DNA of 64,000 nt from Streptomyces sp. L2 (lineage in GTDB: Bacteria; Actinomycetota; Actinomycetes; Streptomycetales; Streptomycetaceae): assembly GCF_004124325.1 (NCBI RefSeq), contig NZ_QBDT01000001.1:1426001-1490000 (forward strand), given 5' to 3'. The stretch's first letter is position 1; each line of letters starts with the position of its first letter. Positions 41,481-50,289 of this stretch are shown here, one piece after another. The position numbers and the translations under genes were made by a program. A model generated the notes under the pieces. It saw only the letters and a program-made list of their open reading frames with translations. It was not told where the DNA came from and searched no databases.

Positions 41481-42370
41481 GCCTCGCGCCGCGCGCCGTG
41501 CTGGTCCGGCGCACCACGGAGTACGAGGAGCTGGTGGCCCGGCACGGCACGCACGGGCAGGCCGCCTTCTTCCTCGCCTCCCGGGGCCGCGACATCGAGG
41601 AGGTCACCGACCGCCACCGCCGGACCCGCCGGGCCCTGGCCGAGGTGGCCTCCGCGGTGCCGACCGGCTGGCGGCAGGCCCAGGTGGAACGGGCCGACCT
41701 GGACCGCTTCCTGTTCGCCCCGGAGGACGTCGTCGTGGTCGTCGGCCAGGACGGGCTGGTCGCCAACACCGCCAAGTACCTCACCGGCCAGCCCGTGATC
41801 GGCATCGACACCGATCCCGGCCGCAACCCCGGCGTGCTGGTACGGCACCGCGCGCGGGACGCGGCGGCCCTGCTGGCCGCGCTGCCCGCCACCGCCGTGG
41901 ACGAACTCACCATGGTCGAGGCCGTCGCCGACGACACCCAGCGGCTGGTCGCCCTCAACGAGATCTACCTGGGCATGCCCGGCCACCAGACCGCCCGCTA
42001 CCGCCTGGGCCTCGACGAGTACGGGGGTGCCGTCGAGGCCCAGGCCTCCTCCGGGGTGCTGGTGGGAACCGGAACCGGTGCGACCGGGTGGCTGCGGTCG
42101 GTGTGGCAGGAGCGGGGCGGGGCGCTAGCGCTGCCTTCGCCGACGGAGGAGAGGTTGGTGTGGTTCGTCCGGGAGGCGTGGCCGTCGCCGGCTACGGGGA
42201 CGTCACTGGTCTCCGGTGAGCTTTCCGCCGGCGCGGGGCTGACGGTGACGGTGGAGTCGGACCGCCTCATCGCCTTCGGCGACGGGATGGAGAGCGACTC
42301 GCTGCAACTGAGCTGGGGACAACGGGTTCGGGTAGGAGTATGTACGGAACGCCTACGACTCGCGGGATGA
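41477..42370 (+). CDS. NAD kinase-like (PpnK-fold) protein
   Basis: ATG 41477 overlaps the SPFH stop; 297 aa. The middle part looks like the NAD/diacylglycerol kinase fold: APEDVVVVVGQDGLVANTAKYLTGQPVIGIDTDP, then LNEIYLGMPGHQTARYRLGLDE, then SSGVLVGTGTGATGW. The conserved GGDGT of true NAD kinases is GQDGL here, so catalysis may be altered. A helical N-terminal extension (about 1-85) precedes the fold. The fixed pairing with an SPFH protein suggests a shared, poorly described role. The final 150 nt again use relaxed codons, next to repeat copy 5. Confidence 0.78.
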   Translation: MSLAPRAVLVRRTTEYEELVARHGTHGQAAFFLASRGRDIEEVTDRHRRTRRALAEVASAVPTGWRQAQVERADLDRFLFAPEDVVVVVGQDGLVANTAKYLTGQPVIGIDTDPGRNPGVLVRHRARDAAALLAALPATAVDELTMVEAVADDTQRLVALNEIYLGMPGHQTARYRLGLDEYGGAVEAQASSGVLVGTGTGATGWLRSVWQERGGALALPSPTEERLVWFVREAWPSPATGTSLVSGELSAGAGLTVTVESDRLIAFGDGMESDSLQLSWGQRVRVGVCTERLRLAG

Positions 42371-42372
42371 GC

Positions 42373-42443
42373 CGCGCCCCAAAGGGGCGCGGGGCCGTAT
42401 CGATGTGCGGCTCCGCCGCGTGGGCGCGACCAGCCCCCACCGG
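42373..42443 (-). repeat. Dispersed intergenic repeat, copy 5
   Basis: It begins right after the NAD-kinase-like stop. Read on the minus strand it has GTCGCGCCCACGCGGCGGAG, then CACATCGATACGGCCCCGCG, and ends in GCGCCCCTTTGGGGCG. It is closest to copies 1 and 4. Confidence 0.78.
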
Positions 42444-42468
42444 CCGGCACCTCCACACAACACACGTC

Positions 42469-43008
42469 TTAGACCTCCGTGCACGGAACCGGCCAGCGGC
42501 GGGCTCTCGGGGGCAGGGCCACAGCCCACCCACCGCTCACCAGAACCAGTCGCTCTGCGGTCAGCAACTCCGTCGCCTGCCGTTCATCGGCGTCCAACTC
42601 GTCGAGAGACACCGGCTCCTGGAGGCGGCGGAATGTCGCCAGCAGGACCGGGTGGTCCAGGGTCAGGCGGGTTGCCGTGCCCGAGGTGCGGCGGTCCATG
42701 AGCGTGCAGAACTCCGGGCCGCGTCGGTAGTAGAGGAGGCCGTAGGAGTACGCCGACTGCCATGACGCCAACTGAGCTGGCAGGTCAGGGAATTCGAGGG
42801 GCGGCTGGAGGTGGTGCAGCAGCGCCGTGTCGTACGACGGGTGGCCCGCCGCCCGCCAGTTCACCTTCAGCGCTCGGCCCTGGCACTCGCGCAGGAAGCG
42901 GACCGCCTCGCAGGTCTCGCGGCCCGCGCCCGCCAGGTCCAGTGGGTCGGTGATCTCGACGCCGCGGCCGGTGAGGCGGTGGGCGGCGGTCGTGGGAAGC
43001 TCCATCAT
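42469..43008 (-). CDS. DUF5825-like partner of a RiPP radical SAM maturase
   Basis: ATG 43008 overlaps the radical SAM stop (ATGA); 179 aa. The sequence (MMELPTTAAHRLTGRGVEIT, ETCEAVRFLRECQGRALKVNW, YGLLYYRRGPEFCTLMDRR) resembles the DUF5825 proteins that I recall accompanying B12-type radical SAM RiPP maturases in actinomycetes. No catalytic motif is evident. A role in precursor recognition or as a partner subunit is inferred from its coupling to the maturase. Confidence 0.7.
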   Translation of the reverse strand: MMELPTTAAHRLTGRGVEITDPLDLAGAGRETCEAVRFLRECQGRALKVNWRAAGHPSYDTALLHHLQPPLEFPDLPAQLASWQSAYSYGLLYYRRGPEFCTLMDRRTSGTATRLTLDHPVLLATFRRLQEPVSLDELDADERQATELLTAERLVLVSGGWAVALPPRARRWPVPCTEV

Positions 43009-44861
43009 GCGAGCGTCTCCGTGCTCTCGGGCAGCCGTACCGGTTCGCCCCAGGTGGGGAGGGAGACGTAGGTGTGTCCGTCGCGGAACAGCAGGCCCAG
43101 GGTCAGGGCGTGGTGGAGCCAGGTGTCGAGGGTGCCGGACGGGACCTCGTGGCCGTCCGCTGTGAGCAGCCGGTGCAGGGCGGGGGCGGTGCGGCCGGCG
43201 TCCAGGTGGCGGAGGGCGTCGGCGTGCCAGCCGGTGAGGCGGTGGGTGGCCGGGGTGCGGCCGTGCCGGGTGTCGTGGACCAGCAGGTCGGTGCCGTCGT
43301 CCTCGTAGAGCAGGCGGGAGTGCGCGTGGCCGACCCGCCAGTCGGCCACGGCCTCGGTGAGCCGTTGCTCGGCCTCGCCGGAGATGCCCGCGTCCTCGGT
43401 GTCGAACAGGTAGACCAGGTCGGTGAGTTCGTGCTCGGGGAGGTCGTAGACGTGCTGGTACATCTCGGCGGGCCGGCGCTTGCCGAAACCCAGGCCGGGG
43501 TCGGTGAAGTGGGGGCTGAACCGCTCCAGTTGGATGCGGTGGGCGCCGCTCGGCGGCTGGAGGTGGACCAGGGCGGGGAGCTGGTCGATGACCGGGGCGT
43601 AGTCCTCGGCCCGTTCGCCGGGGAAGCCGTAGAGGAGGTTCCAGGAGCAGGTCAGCGCGTGGTTCTCGCACTCGCGCAGGGTGCGGACGTTGCGGGCGCC
43701 GGTGACGCCCTTGTCCATGAGGTCCAGGACCCTGCTGCCCAGGCTCTCGATGCCGGGCTGGATGTGCACGGTGCCCGAGTCGGAGAGGAGGCGGAGCTGG
43801 TCCGGGGTGAGGTTGGACTTGACCTCGTAGTGCAGCCGCAGGTCCCAGCCGCTGTCGACGACGCGGGGCAGGAAGTCGCGGAAGTAGGCCATGTCGATGA
43901 TGTTGTCGACGGTGACGATGTCGAGGATGCGGTGGCGGCGGACGAGGCGGTCGATCTCCTGCCAGAGCCGCTCGCCGGGCTTGGCGCGGAACGCCATGGC
44001 GGAGCCGTTGAGCCCGCAGAACGTGCAGTGGTGCTTCTCTCCCCACCAGCAGCCGCGGGCGCCCTCGACGACCAGTTTGGGGTGGACGTACTCACGGACC
44101 GGGGAGGCGTCCAGGGCGGTCTGCCACTGGTCGTAGTCGGGTGCGGGGATGTCGGCGGGCGCCACGGTCCGGCGGGACTCGGGGTTCGCCCGGGACACCG
44201 GGCCGTCCCACCAGCACAGGCCGGGCACGTCCGCGGGCGCGGTGCCGGCGTCGAGGTGGCGCAGCAGTGCCGGTAAGGCGTACTCGCCCTCGCCGCGCAC
44301 CACGTGGTCCACGAAGGGGTGGTTGCGGTGCAGGGCGTGGCCCATGGGACCGTCGCAGTTGGCGCCGCCGAACACCACCGTCAACTCCGGCCTTCTTCGC
44401 TTGAGTTCGCGGGCGAGGGCGAGGGAGGGGACGTTCTGCATGAACGTGGTGGTGAATCCGACGACGTCCGGTTCGGCGGCCAGCACCTCGGTGGCGCACT
44501 CCGCGACGAAGTCCTCGGCGTAGGGGCGCATGGCGACGGCGGTGTCGACGGGGACGCCGCGGTCGGCCGCGTAGGCGCGGAGCCGGGCGAGGCCCCAGCC
44601 GGGGTCGTCGTACAGGGCGCCGGAGAAGACCCAGTCGCCGAGGCCGTGGAAGATCGCGTCGCTGCCGACGGCCACGCAGTCGCCGGGCCGCAGCCGGCCG
44701 GCGGAGCGCTCCAGCAGGAACTCCGCCCAGCGCAGGGAGCCGTGGAACTCGGTGACCTCGTCCGCGGGGCGGGCCTCGCGCACGACGCGGTGCAGCAGGC
44801 CGAGTTGGAGGGAGGGGAGGTCGAGGGGATGCCAGGGCATCGTGACCAGGTGAACGCGCAT
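43005..44861 (-). CDS. RiPP maturation radical SAM protein with B12-binding-like domain
   Basis: The start is ATG 44861, two nt after the stop of a 27-codon ORF, so translation is coupled; 618 aa. The N-terminal half (about 1-230) has the cobalamin-binding-like fold (LVTMPWHPLDLPSLQLGLL, EPDVVGFTTTFMQNVPSLALA, TVVFGGANCDGPMG). The radical SAM cluster is at about residues 270-280 as GCWWGEKHHCTFCGL, an expanded CxxxxxxxCxxC typical of the ocin-type RiPP maturase family. VQPGIESLGSRVLDLMDKGV follows. A C-terminal helical part (about 500-618) may bind the precursor. The likely chemistry is C-methylation or another radical change on a peptide. Confidence 0.9.
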   Translation of the reverse strand: MRVHLVTMPWHPLDLPSLQLGLLHRVVREARPADEVTEFHGSLRWAEFLLERSAGRLRPGDCVAVGSDAIFHGLGDWVFSGALYDDPGWGLARLRAYAADRGVPVDTAVAMRPYAEDFVAECATEVLAAEPDVVGFTTTFMQNVPSLALARELKRRRPELTVVFGGANCDGPMGHALHRNHPFVDHVVRGEGEYALPALLRHLDAGTAPADVPGLCWWDGPVSRANPESRRTVAPADIPAPDYDQWQTALDASPVREYVHPKLVVEGARGCWWGEKHHCTFCGLNGSAMAFRAKPGERLWQEIDRLVRRHRILDIVTVDNIIDMAYFRDFLPRVVDSGWDLRLHYEVKSNLTPDQLRLLSDSGTVHIQPGIESLGSRVLDLMDKGVTGARNVRTLRECENHALTCSWNLLYGFPGERAEDYAPVIDQLPALVHLQPPSGAHRIQLERFSPHFTDPGLGFGKRRPAEMYQHVYDLPEHELTDLVYLFDTEDAGISGEAEQRLTEAVADWRVGHAHSRLLYEDDGTDLLVHDTRHGRTPATHRLTGWHADALRHLDAGRTAPALHRLLTADGHEVPSGTLDTWLHHALTLGLLFRDGHTYVSLPTWGEPVRLPESTETLA

Positions 44862-44863
44862 GT

Positions 44864-44947
44864 TCAGCGGGTCGGCCGCTTCTCCAGGATCGCCGGGCGG
44901 CGGCTGGTGCTGCGGTCCTCCCGGACCACGACCTTCTTGATCTCCAC
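44864..44947 (-). CDS. Candidate RiPP precursor peptide, 27 aa
   Basis: GTG 44947 has AGGGGAG about 10 nt upstream. The 27-residue product starts MEIKKVVVRE, continues DRSTSRRPAI and ends LEKRPTR. The stop lies two bases before the radical SAM ATG. The peptide is Lys/Arg-rich, with no Cys, Gly-Gly or signal. Its position at the head of the maturase operon, its coupling and its ribosome site argue for a real gene, and a short precursor is what the maturase needs. A leader ORF controlling translation of the maturase is the alternative. Confidence 0.6.
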   Translation of the reverse strand: MEIKKVVVREDRSTSRRPAILEKRPTR

Positions 44948-44970
44948 GTCCCCTGCTCCCCTCAGCACGC

Positions 44971-45034
44971 GAACACCCTTGTGCCGCACGGCCGTCCACC
45001 ATATGGACAGACGGTGTGCGGCACAAGGGCGTTC
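44971..45034 (-). terminator. Long inverted repeat between the pnkp-hen1 and RiPP operons
   Basis: The 19-nt arm GAACACCCTTGTGCCGCAC (44971-44989) matches the complement of GTGCGGCACAAGGGCGTTC (45016-45034) at 18 of 19 positions, with further pairing (GTCCA/TGGAC) inside. It lies just after the pnkp stop and before the RiPP leader, so it can end the first transcript. It could also be an operator of the second. Confidence 0.65.
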
Positions 45035-45062
45035 TGTGCCGACCTGCCGGCCGGGGGCTGGC

Positions 45063-47669
45063 CTAAAGACGCGGGTCGACGGGCTCCGACTCCAGGGCTA
45101 GCACCCCGAAGACGGCTTCGTGCACCCGCCACAGCGGCTCGCCGTCGGCCAGCCGGTCCAGGGCCTCCAGGCCGAGCGCGTACTCACGGATCGCCAGCGA
45201 CCGCTTGTGGTTCAGGAACCGCTGCCGCAGCCGGGCGAGGTTGTCGGGGCGCGTGTACTCCGGGCCGTAGATGATGCGGAGGTACTCGCGGCCCCGGCAC
45301 TTGATGCCGGGCTGCACGAGCCGCCCCTGCGGGCTGCGGACCAGCGCGCCGACCGGCTTGACGACCATGCCCTCGCCGCCGCGACCGGTCATCTCCAGCC
45401 ACCAGTCGACGCCCGCCCGGACGGACTCCGGGTCGCCGGTGTCGACGTACAGGCGGCGGGTGGTCTGCAGCAGGCCGGTGCCGTCGTGCTCCACCAGCCG
45501 GTCGATCAGGGCCAGTTGCTCGTCGTGCGGGAGGCCGGCGAGGCTGCGGCCCTGGGCGGCCAGGATCTGGAAGGGGGCCAGCCGGACTCCGTCGAGGCCG
45601 TCGGTGGTCCAGCAGTAGCGGCGGTAGGCGTCGGTGAACGCGGCGGCGTCGGCGGCGCGTTCCCGCTGCCGGGTCAGCAGCGCGGCCACGTCGACACCCC
45701 GTGCGGTGGCGCCCTCCAGGGCGGTGAGCGCGTCCGGGAACACCGCGCCGGAGGCGGCGCCCACGGCCGCGTACTGGCTGCGGAGCAGACCGGACGCCTT
45801 CAGCGACCACGGCATCAGCTCGGCGTCCAGCAGCAGCCAGTCGGTGCCCAGTTCGTCCCACAGTCCGGCCTCGCCGATCGCCGCGCGCAGCCGGCCGAGG
45901 ATCTCCTCGGTGACCCGCGCGTCGTCGAAGAACGGCCGCCCGGTACGGGTGTAGAGGGAGCCGGTGGGGCCCGCCTCGACGCCGAACCGCCCGCCCGCGG
46001 CCTCCGTGTCCCGGCACACCAGGGCCACCGCGCGCGAGCCCATGTGCTTCTCCTCGCACACGACCCGCTCGACGCCGTCCCCGGCGTACTGCGCGAACGC
46101 CTCCACCGGGTGCTCCAAGTAGCCCTCGATGTGCGAGGTAGCCGTGGGCGCCATGGTCGGCGGCAGGTAGGGCAGCAGGCGCGGGTCGGTGGCGAAGCGG
46201 CTCATGACCTCCAGGGCCGCCGCCGCGTTCTCCTCGCGGACCGCGACGCGGCCGGCGTGCCGGGTCTCCACGGCCCGGCGGCCGTACACGTCGGCCAGGT
46301 CCAGCGGCCGTCCGTCGTGGCCGCCGGGCGCCTCGGTGCGCAGCGGCCGGGCCGGCTCGTACCAGACCTTCTCGGCCGGTACGTCGACCAGTTCGCGCTC
46401 CGGCCAGCGCAGCGCGGTCAGCTTGCCGCCGAAGACGGCACCGGTGTCCAGGCAGATGGTGTTGTTCAGCCAGGTGGCCTCCGGCACCGGGGTGTGGCCG
46501 TAGACGACGGCCGCGCGGCCCCGGTAGTCCTCGGCCCACGGGTAGCGCACGGGGAGGCCGAACTCGTCGGTCTCGCCGGTGGTCTCGCCGTACAGGGCGT
46601 GGCTGCGGACGCGGCCGGAGGTGCGGCCGTGGTACTTCTCGGGCAGGCCTGCGTGGCAGACGACCAGTCTGCCGCCGTCGAGCACGTAGTGGCTGACCAG
46701 GCCCTCCAGGAAGCGGCGGACCTCGGTCTTGAACTCCTCGGTCTCGCCCTCCATCTGGGCGATGGTCTCGGCGAGCCCGTGGGTGTGCTGGACGCCTCGG
46801 CCCTTGAGGTAGCGGCCGTACTTGTTCTCGTGGTTGCCGGGCACGCACAGCGCGGTCCCGGCCTTCACCATGGCCATCACCCGGCGCAGCACGCCGGGGG
46901 TGTCCGGGCCGCGGTCGACGAGGTCGCCGACGAACACGGCGGTACGGCCCTCGGGGTGAACGCCGTCCACATAGCCCAGCTTGGCGAGCAGGGCCTCCAG
47001 TTCGGCGGCGCAGCCGTGGATGTCGCCGATGATGTCGAAGGGGCCGGTGAGGTGGGTCAGGTCGTTGAACCGCTTCTCGGTGACGAGGGTGGCCCGCTCG
47101 ACCTCCTCGACGCCGCGCAGGACGTGCACCTTGCGGAAGCCCTCGCGCTCCAGGTGCCGTAGCGAGCGGCGGAGTTCGCGGGTGTGACGCTGGATGACCC
47201 GGCGGGGCATGTCGGCGCGGTCGGTGCGGGCCGCGTTGCGTTCGGCGCACACCTCCTCGGGCACGTCGAGCACGATGGCGATGGGCAGCACGTCGTGCTC
47301 GCGTGCCAGCTCGATGAGCCGGCGGCGGCTGTCCTGCTGCACGCTGGTGGCGTCGACGACGGTGCGGCGGCCGGCGGCGAGCCGCTTGCCGGCGATGTAG
47401 TGCAGGACGTCGAAGGCGTCCCGGGTGGCGCTCTGGTCGTTCTCGTCGTCGGAGACGAGGCCGCGGCAGAAATCGGAAGAGATCACCTCGGTGGGCTTGA
47501 AGTGCCGTCGGGCGAACGTGGACTTGCCGGAGCCGGAGGCGCCGACGAGGACGACGAGGGAGAGGTCGGTGACGGGCAGCACCCGGCCGGCCGCCGCCGC
47601 CTGGGTGGCCCCCTCGGTCCCGATGGTCGTCTCGGTGGTCGTCCTGGTGGTCTCGCGTGCCTCGGTCAT
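45063..47669 (-). CDS. pnkp: Polynucleotide kinase-phosphatase-ligase Pnkp (bacterial RNA repair)
   Basis: ATG 47669 overlaps the hen1 stop (ATGA); 868 aa, the expected size. Kinase domain: P-loop GASGSGKSTFARR near residue 42. Metallophosphatase domain: GDIHG, GDLVDRG, GNHENK and VVCHAGLPEKYHG (about 205-440). C-terminal adenylyltransferase domain: EEKHMGSRAVAL near residue 542, with LLLDAELMPW and EGMVVKP downstream. It heals and seals RNA ends left by ribotoxins, with Hen1. A Thr-rich tail of about 25 residues precedes the kinase. Confidence 0.96.
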   Translation of the reverse strand: MTEARETTRTTTETTIGTEGATQAAAAGRVLPVTDLSLVVLVGASGSGKSTFARRHFKPTEVISSDFCRGLVSDDENDQSATRDAFDVLHYIAGKRLAAGRRTVVDATSVQQDSRRRLIELAREHDVLPIAIVLDVPEEVCAERNAARTDRADMPRRVIQRHTRELRRSLRHLEREGFRKVHVLRGVEEVERATLVTEKRFNDLTHLTGPFDIIGDIHGCAAELEALLAKLGYVDGVHPEGRTAVFVGDLVDRGPDTPGVLRRVMAMVKAGTALCVPGNHENKYGRYLKGRGVQHTHGLAETIAQMEGETEEFKTEVRRFLEGLVSHYVLDGGRLVVCHAGLPEKYHGRTSGRVRSHALYGETTGETDEFGLPVRYPWAEDYRGRAAVVYGHTPVPEATWLNNTICLDTGAVFGGKLTALRWPERELVDVPAEKVWYEPARPLRTEAPGGHDGRPLDLADVYGRRAVETRHAGRVAVREENAAAALEVMSRFATDPRLLPYLPPTMAPTATSHIEGYLEHPVEAFAQYAGDGVERVVCEEKHMGSRAVALVCRDTEAAGGRFGVEAGPTGSLYTRTGRPFFDDARVTEEILGRLRAAIGEAGLWDELGTDWLLLDAELMPWSLKASGLLRSQYAAVGAASGAVFPDALTALEGATARGVDVAALLTRQRERAADAAAFTDAYRRYCWTTDGLDGVRLAPFQILAAQGRSLAGLPHDEQLALIDRLVEHDGTGLLQTTRRLYVDTGDPESVRAGVDWWLEMTGRGGEGMVVKPVGALVRSPQGRLVQPGIKCRGREYLRIIYGPEYTRPDNLARLRQRFLNHKRSLAIREYALGLEALDRLADGEPLWRVHEAVFGVLALESEPVDPRL

Positions 47670-49144
47670 GCTGCCTTCGCCTCCTTCTCCTTCTCGTGCT
47701 GTTCGGTCTCCAGGGTGAACACGGCCATCTGGGTGGGCGGCCCGACCTCGGGGTCGTCGGGGCCCACGGGCCGGAACGCGACGCCGTAGCCGTGCCGTCC
47801 GGCCACGGTCGCGGCCCAGGTGCGGAACTCCTCGCGGGTCCACTCGAAGCGGTGGTCGCCGTGCCGGACATGCCCGGCGGGGAGGGTCTCCCAGCGGACG
47901 TTGTACTCGACGTTCGGGGTGGTCACGACGACCGTGCGCGGACGCGCGGCGCCGAAGACGGCGTACTCCAGGGCGGGCAGCCGGGGCAGGTCGAGGTGCT
48001 CGATCACCTCGCTGAGCACGGCGGCGTCGTAGCCCTTCAGGCGCTTGTCGGTGTAGGCGAGCGAGCCCTGGAAGAGGGTGACGCGGGACGCCTGCCGCTC
48101 CCCCATGCGGTCCAGCTTCAGCCGGCGGGAGGCGATGGTGAGGGCGCGCACGGAGACGTCCACGCCGACGATCTCGGTGTACCGCACGTCCTTGAGCAGC
48201 GCCTGCACCAGCTGGCCCTGGCCGCAGCCGAGGTCCAGGACGCGGGCGGCGCTGGACTCGCGGAGGGCGTCGAGGATGGCCTCCCTGCGCTGTACGGCGA
48301 GCGGGGTGGGCCTCTCCTCGGCCTCGGTGTCCTCCTCGACGGCGTTGTCGATGGACTCGACCTCGCTGTCGTCGGCCTCGGCGAGCCGCACCAGTTCGAG
48401 GCGCTCCATGGCCTGCCGGGTCAGCGACCAGCGGCGGGACAGGTACCGGCTGGTGATCAGCTTCTGCTCCGGGTGGCCGGGCAGCCAGCCCTCGCCGGCG
48501 CGCAGCAGCTTGTCGACCTCGTCGGCGGAGACCCAGTAGTGCTTGGCGTCGTCGAGGACGGGCAGCAGCACGTACAGGTGGCGCAGGGCCTCGGCGAGGG
48601 TCAGCGTGCCGGCTTCCAGGACCAGCCGGACGTAGCGCGAGTCGCCCCACTCCGGGAACGCGGTGTCCAGCGGGACGGGTGTGACGTCCACCGTCCAGCC
48701 GAGCGGCTCGAACAGCCGGCGTACGAGGGCTGCGCCGCCGCGGGCGGGCAGCACGGGCACCTCGACGCGCAGCGGCAGCGGGGCCGCGGCCAGCTCGGGG
48801 CGGGCCTTGCAGACGCCCCGCATCGCGCTGGAGAAGACGTTGCTCACCGCGACGGCCAGCAGCGAGGAGGCGGCGTAGGGCCGGTCGTTGACGTACTGGG
48901 CGAGCGCCGCGTCGGGTGCCCCGCCGCGGCCCTTGCCCTTGCCCCGCCGGACCAGCGCCACCGTATCGACCTCCAGCAGCAGCGCGGCCGTGCACCGCTC
49001 GGGCCCCGCCTCGGGGTAGAAGACGTGCGCGGGGCCGTGCGAGGTGGAGAAGGTCTGCACCTTGTCGGGGTGCTTGTGCAGCAGGTACCCCAGGTCGGTG
49101 GCCGGGTTCACCGCCGTGCCTGTGGTGGAGATGGTCACGAACAT
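47666..49144 (-). CDS. hen1: Hen1 3'-terminal RNA ribose 2'-O-methyltransferase
   Basis: ATG 49144; 492 aa. The N-terminal half (about 1-240) is the Pnkp-partner domain of bacterial Hen1. An acidic linker (EVESIDNAVEEDTEAEE) follows. The C-terminal methyltransferase has the SAM motif VLDLGCGQGQLVQALL and the Hen1 metal site: Glu and His of SEVIEHLDLPRL and the HGDHRFEWTREEF block. It methylates the ribose at the break so that the repaired RNA resists a second cut. It forms an operon with pnkp. Confidence 0.96.
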   Translation of the reverse strand: MFVTISTTGTAVNPATDLGYLLHKHPDKVQTFSTSHGPAHVFYPEAGPERCTAALLLEVDTVALVRRGKGKGRGGAPDAALAQYVNDRPYAASSLLAVAVSNVFSSAMRGVCKARPELAAAPLPLRVEVPVLPARGGAALVRRLFEPLGWTVDVTPVPLDTAFPEWGDSRYVRLVLEAGTLTLAEALRHLYVLLPVLDDAKHYWVSADEVDKLLRAGEGWLPGHPEQKLITSRYLSRRWSLTRQAMERLELVRLAEADDSEVESIDNAVEEDTEAEERPTPLAVQRREAILDALRESSAARVLDLGCGQGQLVQALLKDVRYTEIVGVDVSVRALTIASRRLKLDRMGERQASRVTLFQGSLAYTDKRLKGYDAAVLSEVIEHLDLPRLPALEYAVFGAARPRTVVVTTPNVEYNVRWETLPAGHVRHGDHRFEWTREEFRTWAATVAGRHGYGVAFRPVGPDDPEVGPPTQMAVFTLETEQHEKEKEAKAA

Positions 49145-49218
49145 GCGGCCGATTCTTCCCTGGCGGACACCCCGCCGACCACCCTGTTTTCCGCTGCGCC
49201 TGCCCGGGGCGGCCGGGC

Positions 49219-50160
49219 TCAGGACTGTTCGGCGATGATCCTGCGGGCGTTTCCGATCGCCTGCTGGTCCGCGGCTCGGCCGTCCTCCAGCGCTTTCTTG
49301 TGCCGGGCGATGGCCGCGTTCTGTGTGCGGACCTCGACGCGGTGGGCGGTCTGGATGTAGTCGGTGCCGAGTTTGCAGCGGGCGTCGGCGACGGCGGTCT
49401 TCTTCTCCTTGTCGGAGGCCTGGTGCGTGGTGAACCAGTGGTAGTCGACGGACGCCTTGTCCGGGTCGGGGTAGTGGAAGCCCTTGTCCTTCATGCAGCG
49501 CGACCAGGCCCGGTCGGCCTTCTTCCAGGCGGGATCCTTTCCGGCCTCCTTGTGCGCCTGGTACCAGAGCTCGGTGGCGAGCGAGTAGTAGCCGGAGAGC
49601 TTGATCCCGCCCACGTTCATCGGCCGGGGCTCGGAGCCGTAGATCTTCCGGGTGGCGGAGCCCAGGCAGCCGCCCTCGGGTATGGGCCTGCCGTGCGTGC
49701 GGTGGCTCTCGCCGGACTCGAAGCTGCCGGTGAGGGCGGTGTACTGGTCGGCGGGCCACTCCCGGGGCTCGGCGCCGGTGTTCACGCCGCCGTTGTGGTA
49801 GCCGTGCTCGGCGGCTACGGCGGGATCGTCGACGCCGTAGGGGCTGTCGTCACCGAGCCCGTCCTCGTTGACCAGGCTGCCCTGGCGGACGGGGTAGGTC
49901 GACTCGACGGACTTGACGTCGAACGCCCGGAAGCCGCTGAAGCCGAGCCGGATCATGCACTGCCTGGCGAGGATCCACTGCGCCTTGCCGACGTCCTGGC
50001 CGCCGGTCGACGCGGGGTCGGGCAGGTAGGCGTGCAGCGGCAGTGCCTTCATGTCGTTGAGGGCGTGGACACCGGTGCCGGCGTCGTCACCGTCCGAGGT
50101 GAACTGGCATGCGGACAGGGCCAGCAGGCCGGTGAGGGTGAGGGGCAGGATTTTGCGCAC
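49219..50160 (-). CDS. Secreted lipoprotein, unknown function
   Basis: GTG 50160 is chosen because it begins directly at a lipoprotein signal: VRKILPLTLTGLLALSACQF with lipobox LSAC. An in-frame start 16 codons upstream would spoil the signal. The mature protein (about 290 aa) has scattered Cys (ILARQCMIRLGF, EGGCLGSATRKIYG, SRCMKDKGFHYPDPDKA, VADARCKLG), which suggests disulphides, and a charged C-terminal helix. It resembles lipoproteins common in Streptomyces with no assigned role. It is probably monocistronic. Confidence 0.78.
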   Translation of the reverse strand: MRKILPLTLTGLLALSACQFTSDGDDAGTGVHALNDMKALPLHAYLPDPASTGGQDVGKAQWILARQCMIRLGFSGFRAFDVKSVESTYPVRQGSLVNEDGLGDDSPYGVDDPAVAAEHGYHNGGVNTGAEPREWPADQYTALTGSFESGESHRTHGRPIPEGGCLGSATRKIYGSEPRPMNVGGIKLSGYYSLATELWYQAHKEAGKDPAWKKADRAWSRCMKDKGFHYPDPDKASVDYHWFTTHQASDKEKKTAVADARCKLGTDYIQTAHRVEVRTQNAAIARHKKALEDGRAADQQAIGNARRIIAEQS

Positions 50161-50289
50161 CCGGCCATCCGACCAGTCGTGGATCACGCACGCTGTGACG
50201 GAACCCACAATTCCGGCACAGCGGGTTCACAGTTGGATCACATTCCCGGCCCGGCCGGTCCCCTCGCCCGGGTCCCGTCGGCCCCTCGC

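Noticed and set aside
43005-45026. Longer start for the radical SAM gene at 45026
   Set aside because: The extra 55 residues would read through the small ORF and the inverted repeat. The ATG at 44861 begins directly with the conserved fold.
47670-48995. Upstream extension of Pnkp through the hen1 region
   Set aside because: The in-frame extension is an Arg/Gly/Pro-rich shadow of hen1. The ATG at 47669 overlaps the hen1 stop, as expected for a coupled pair.
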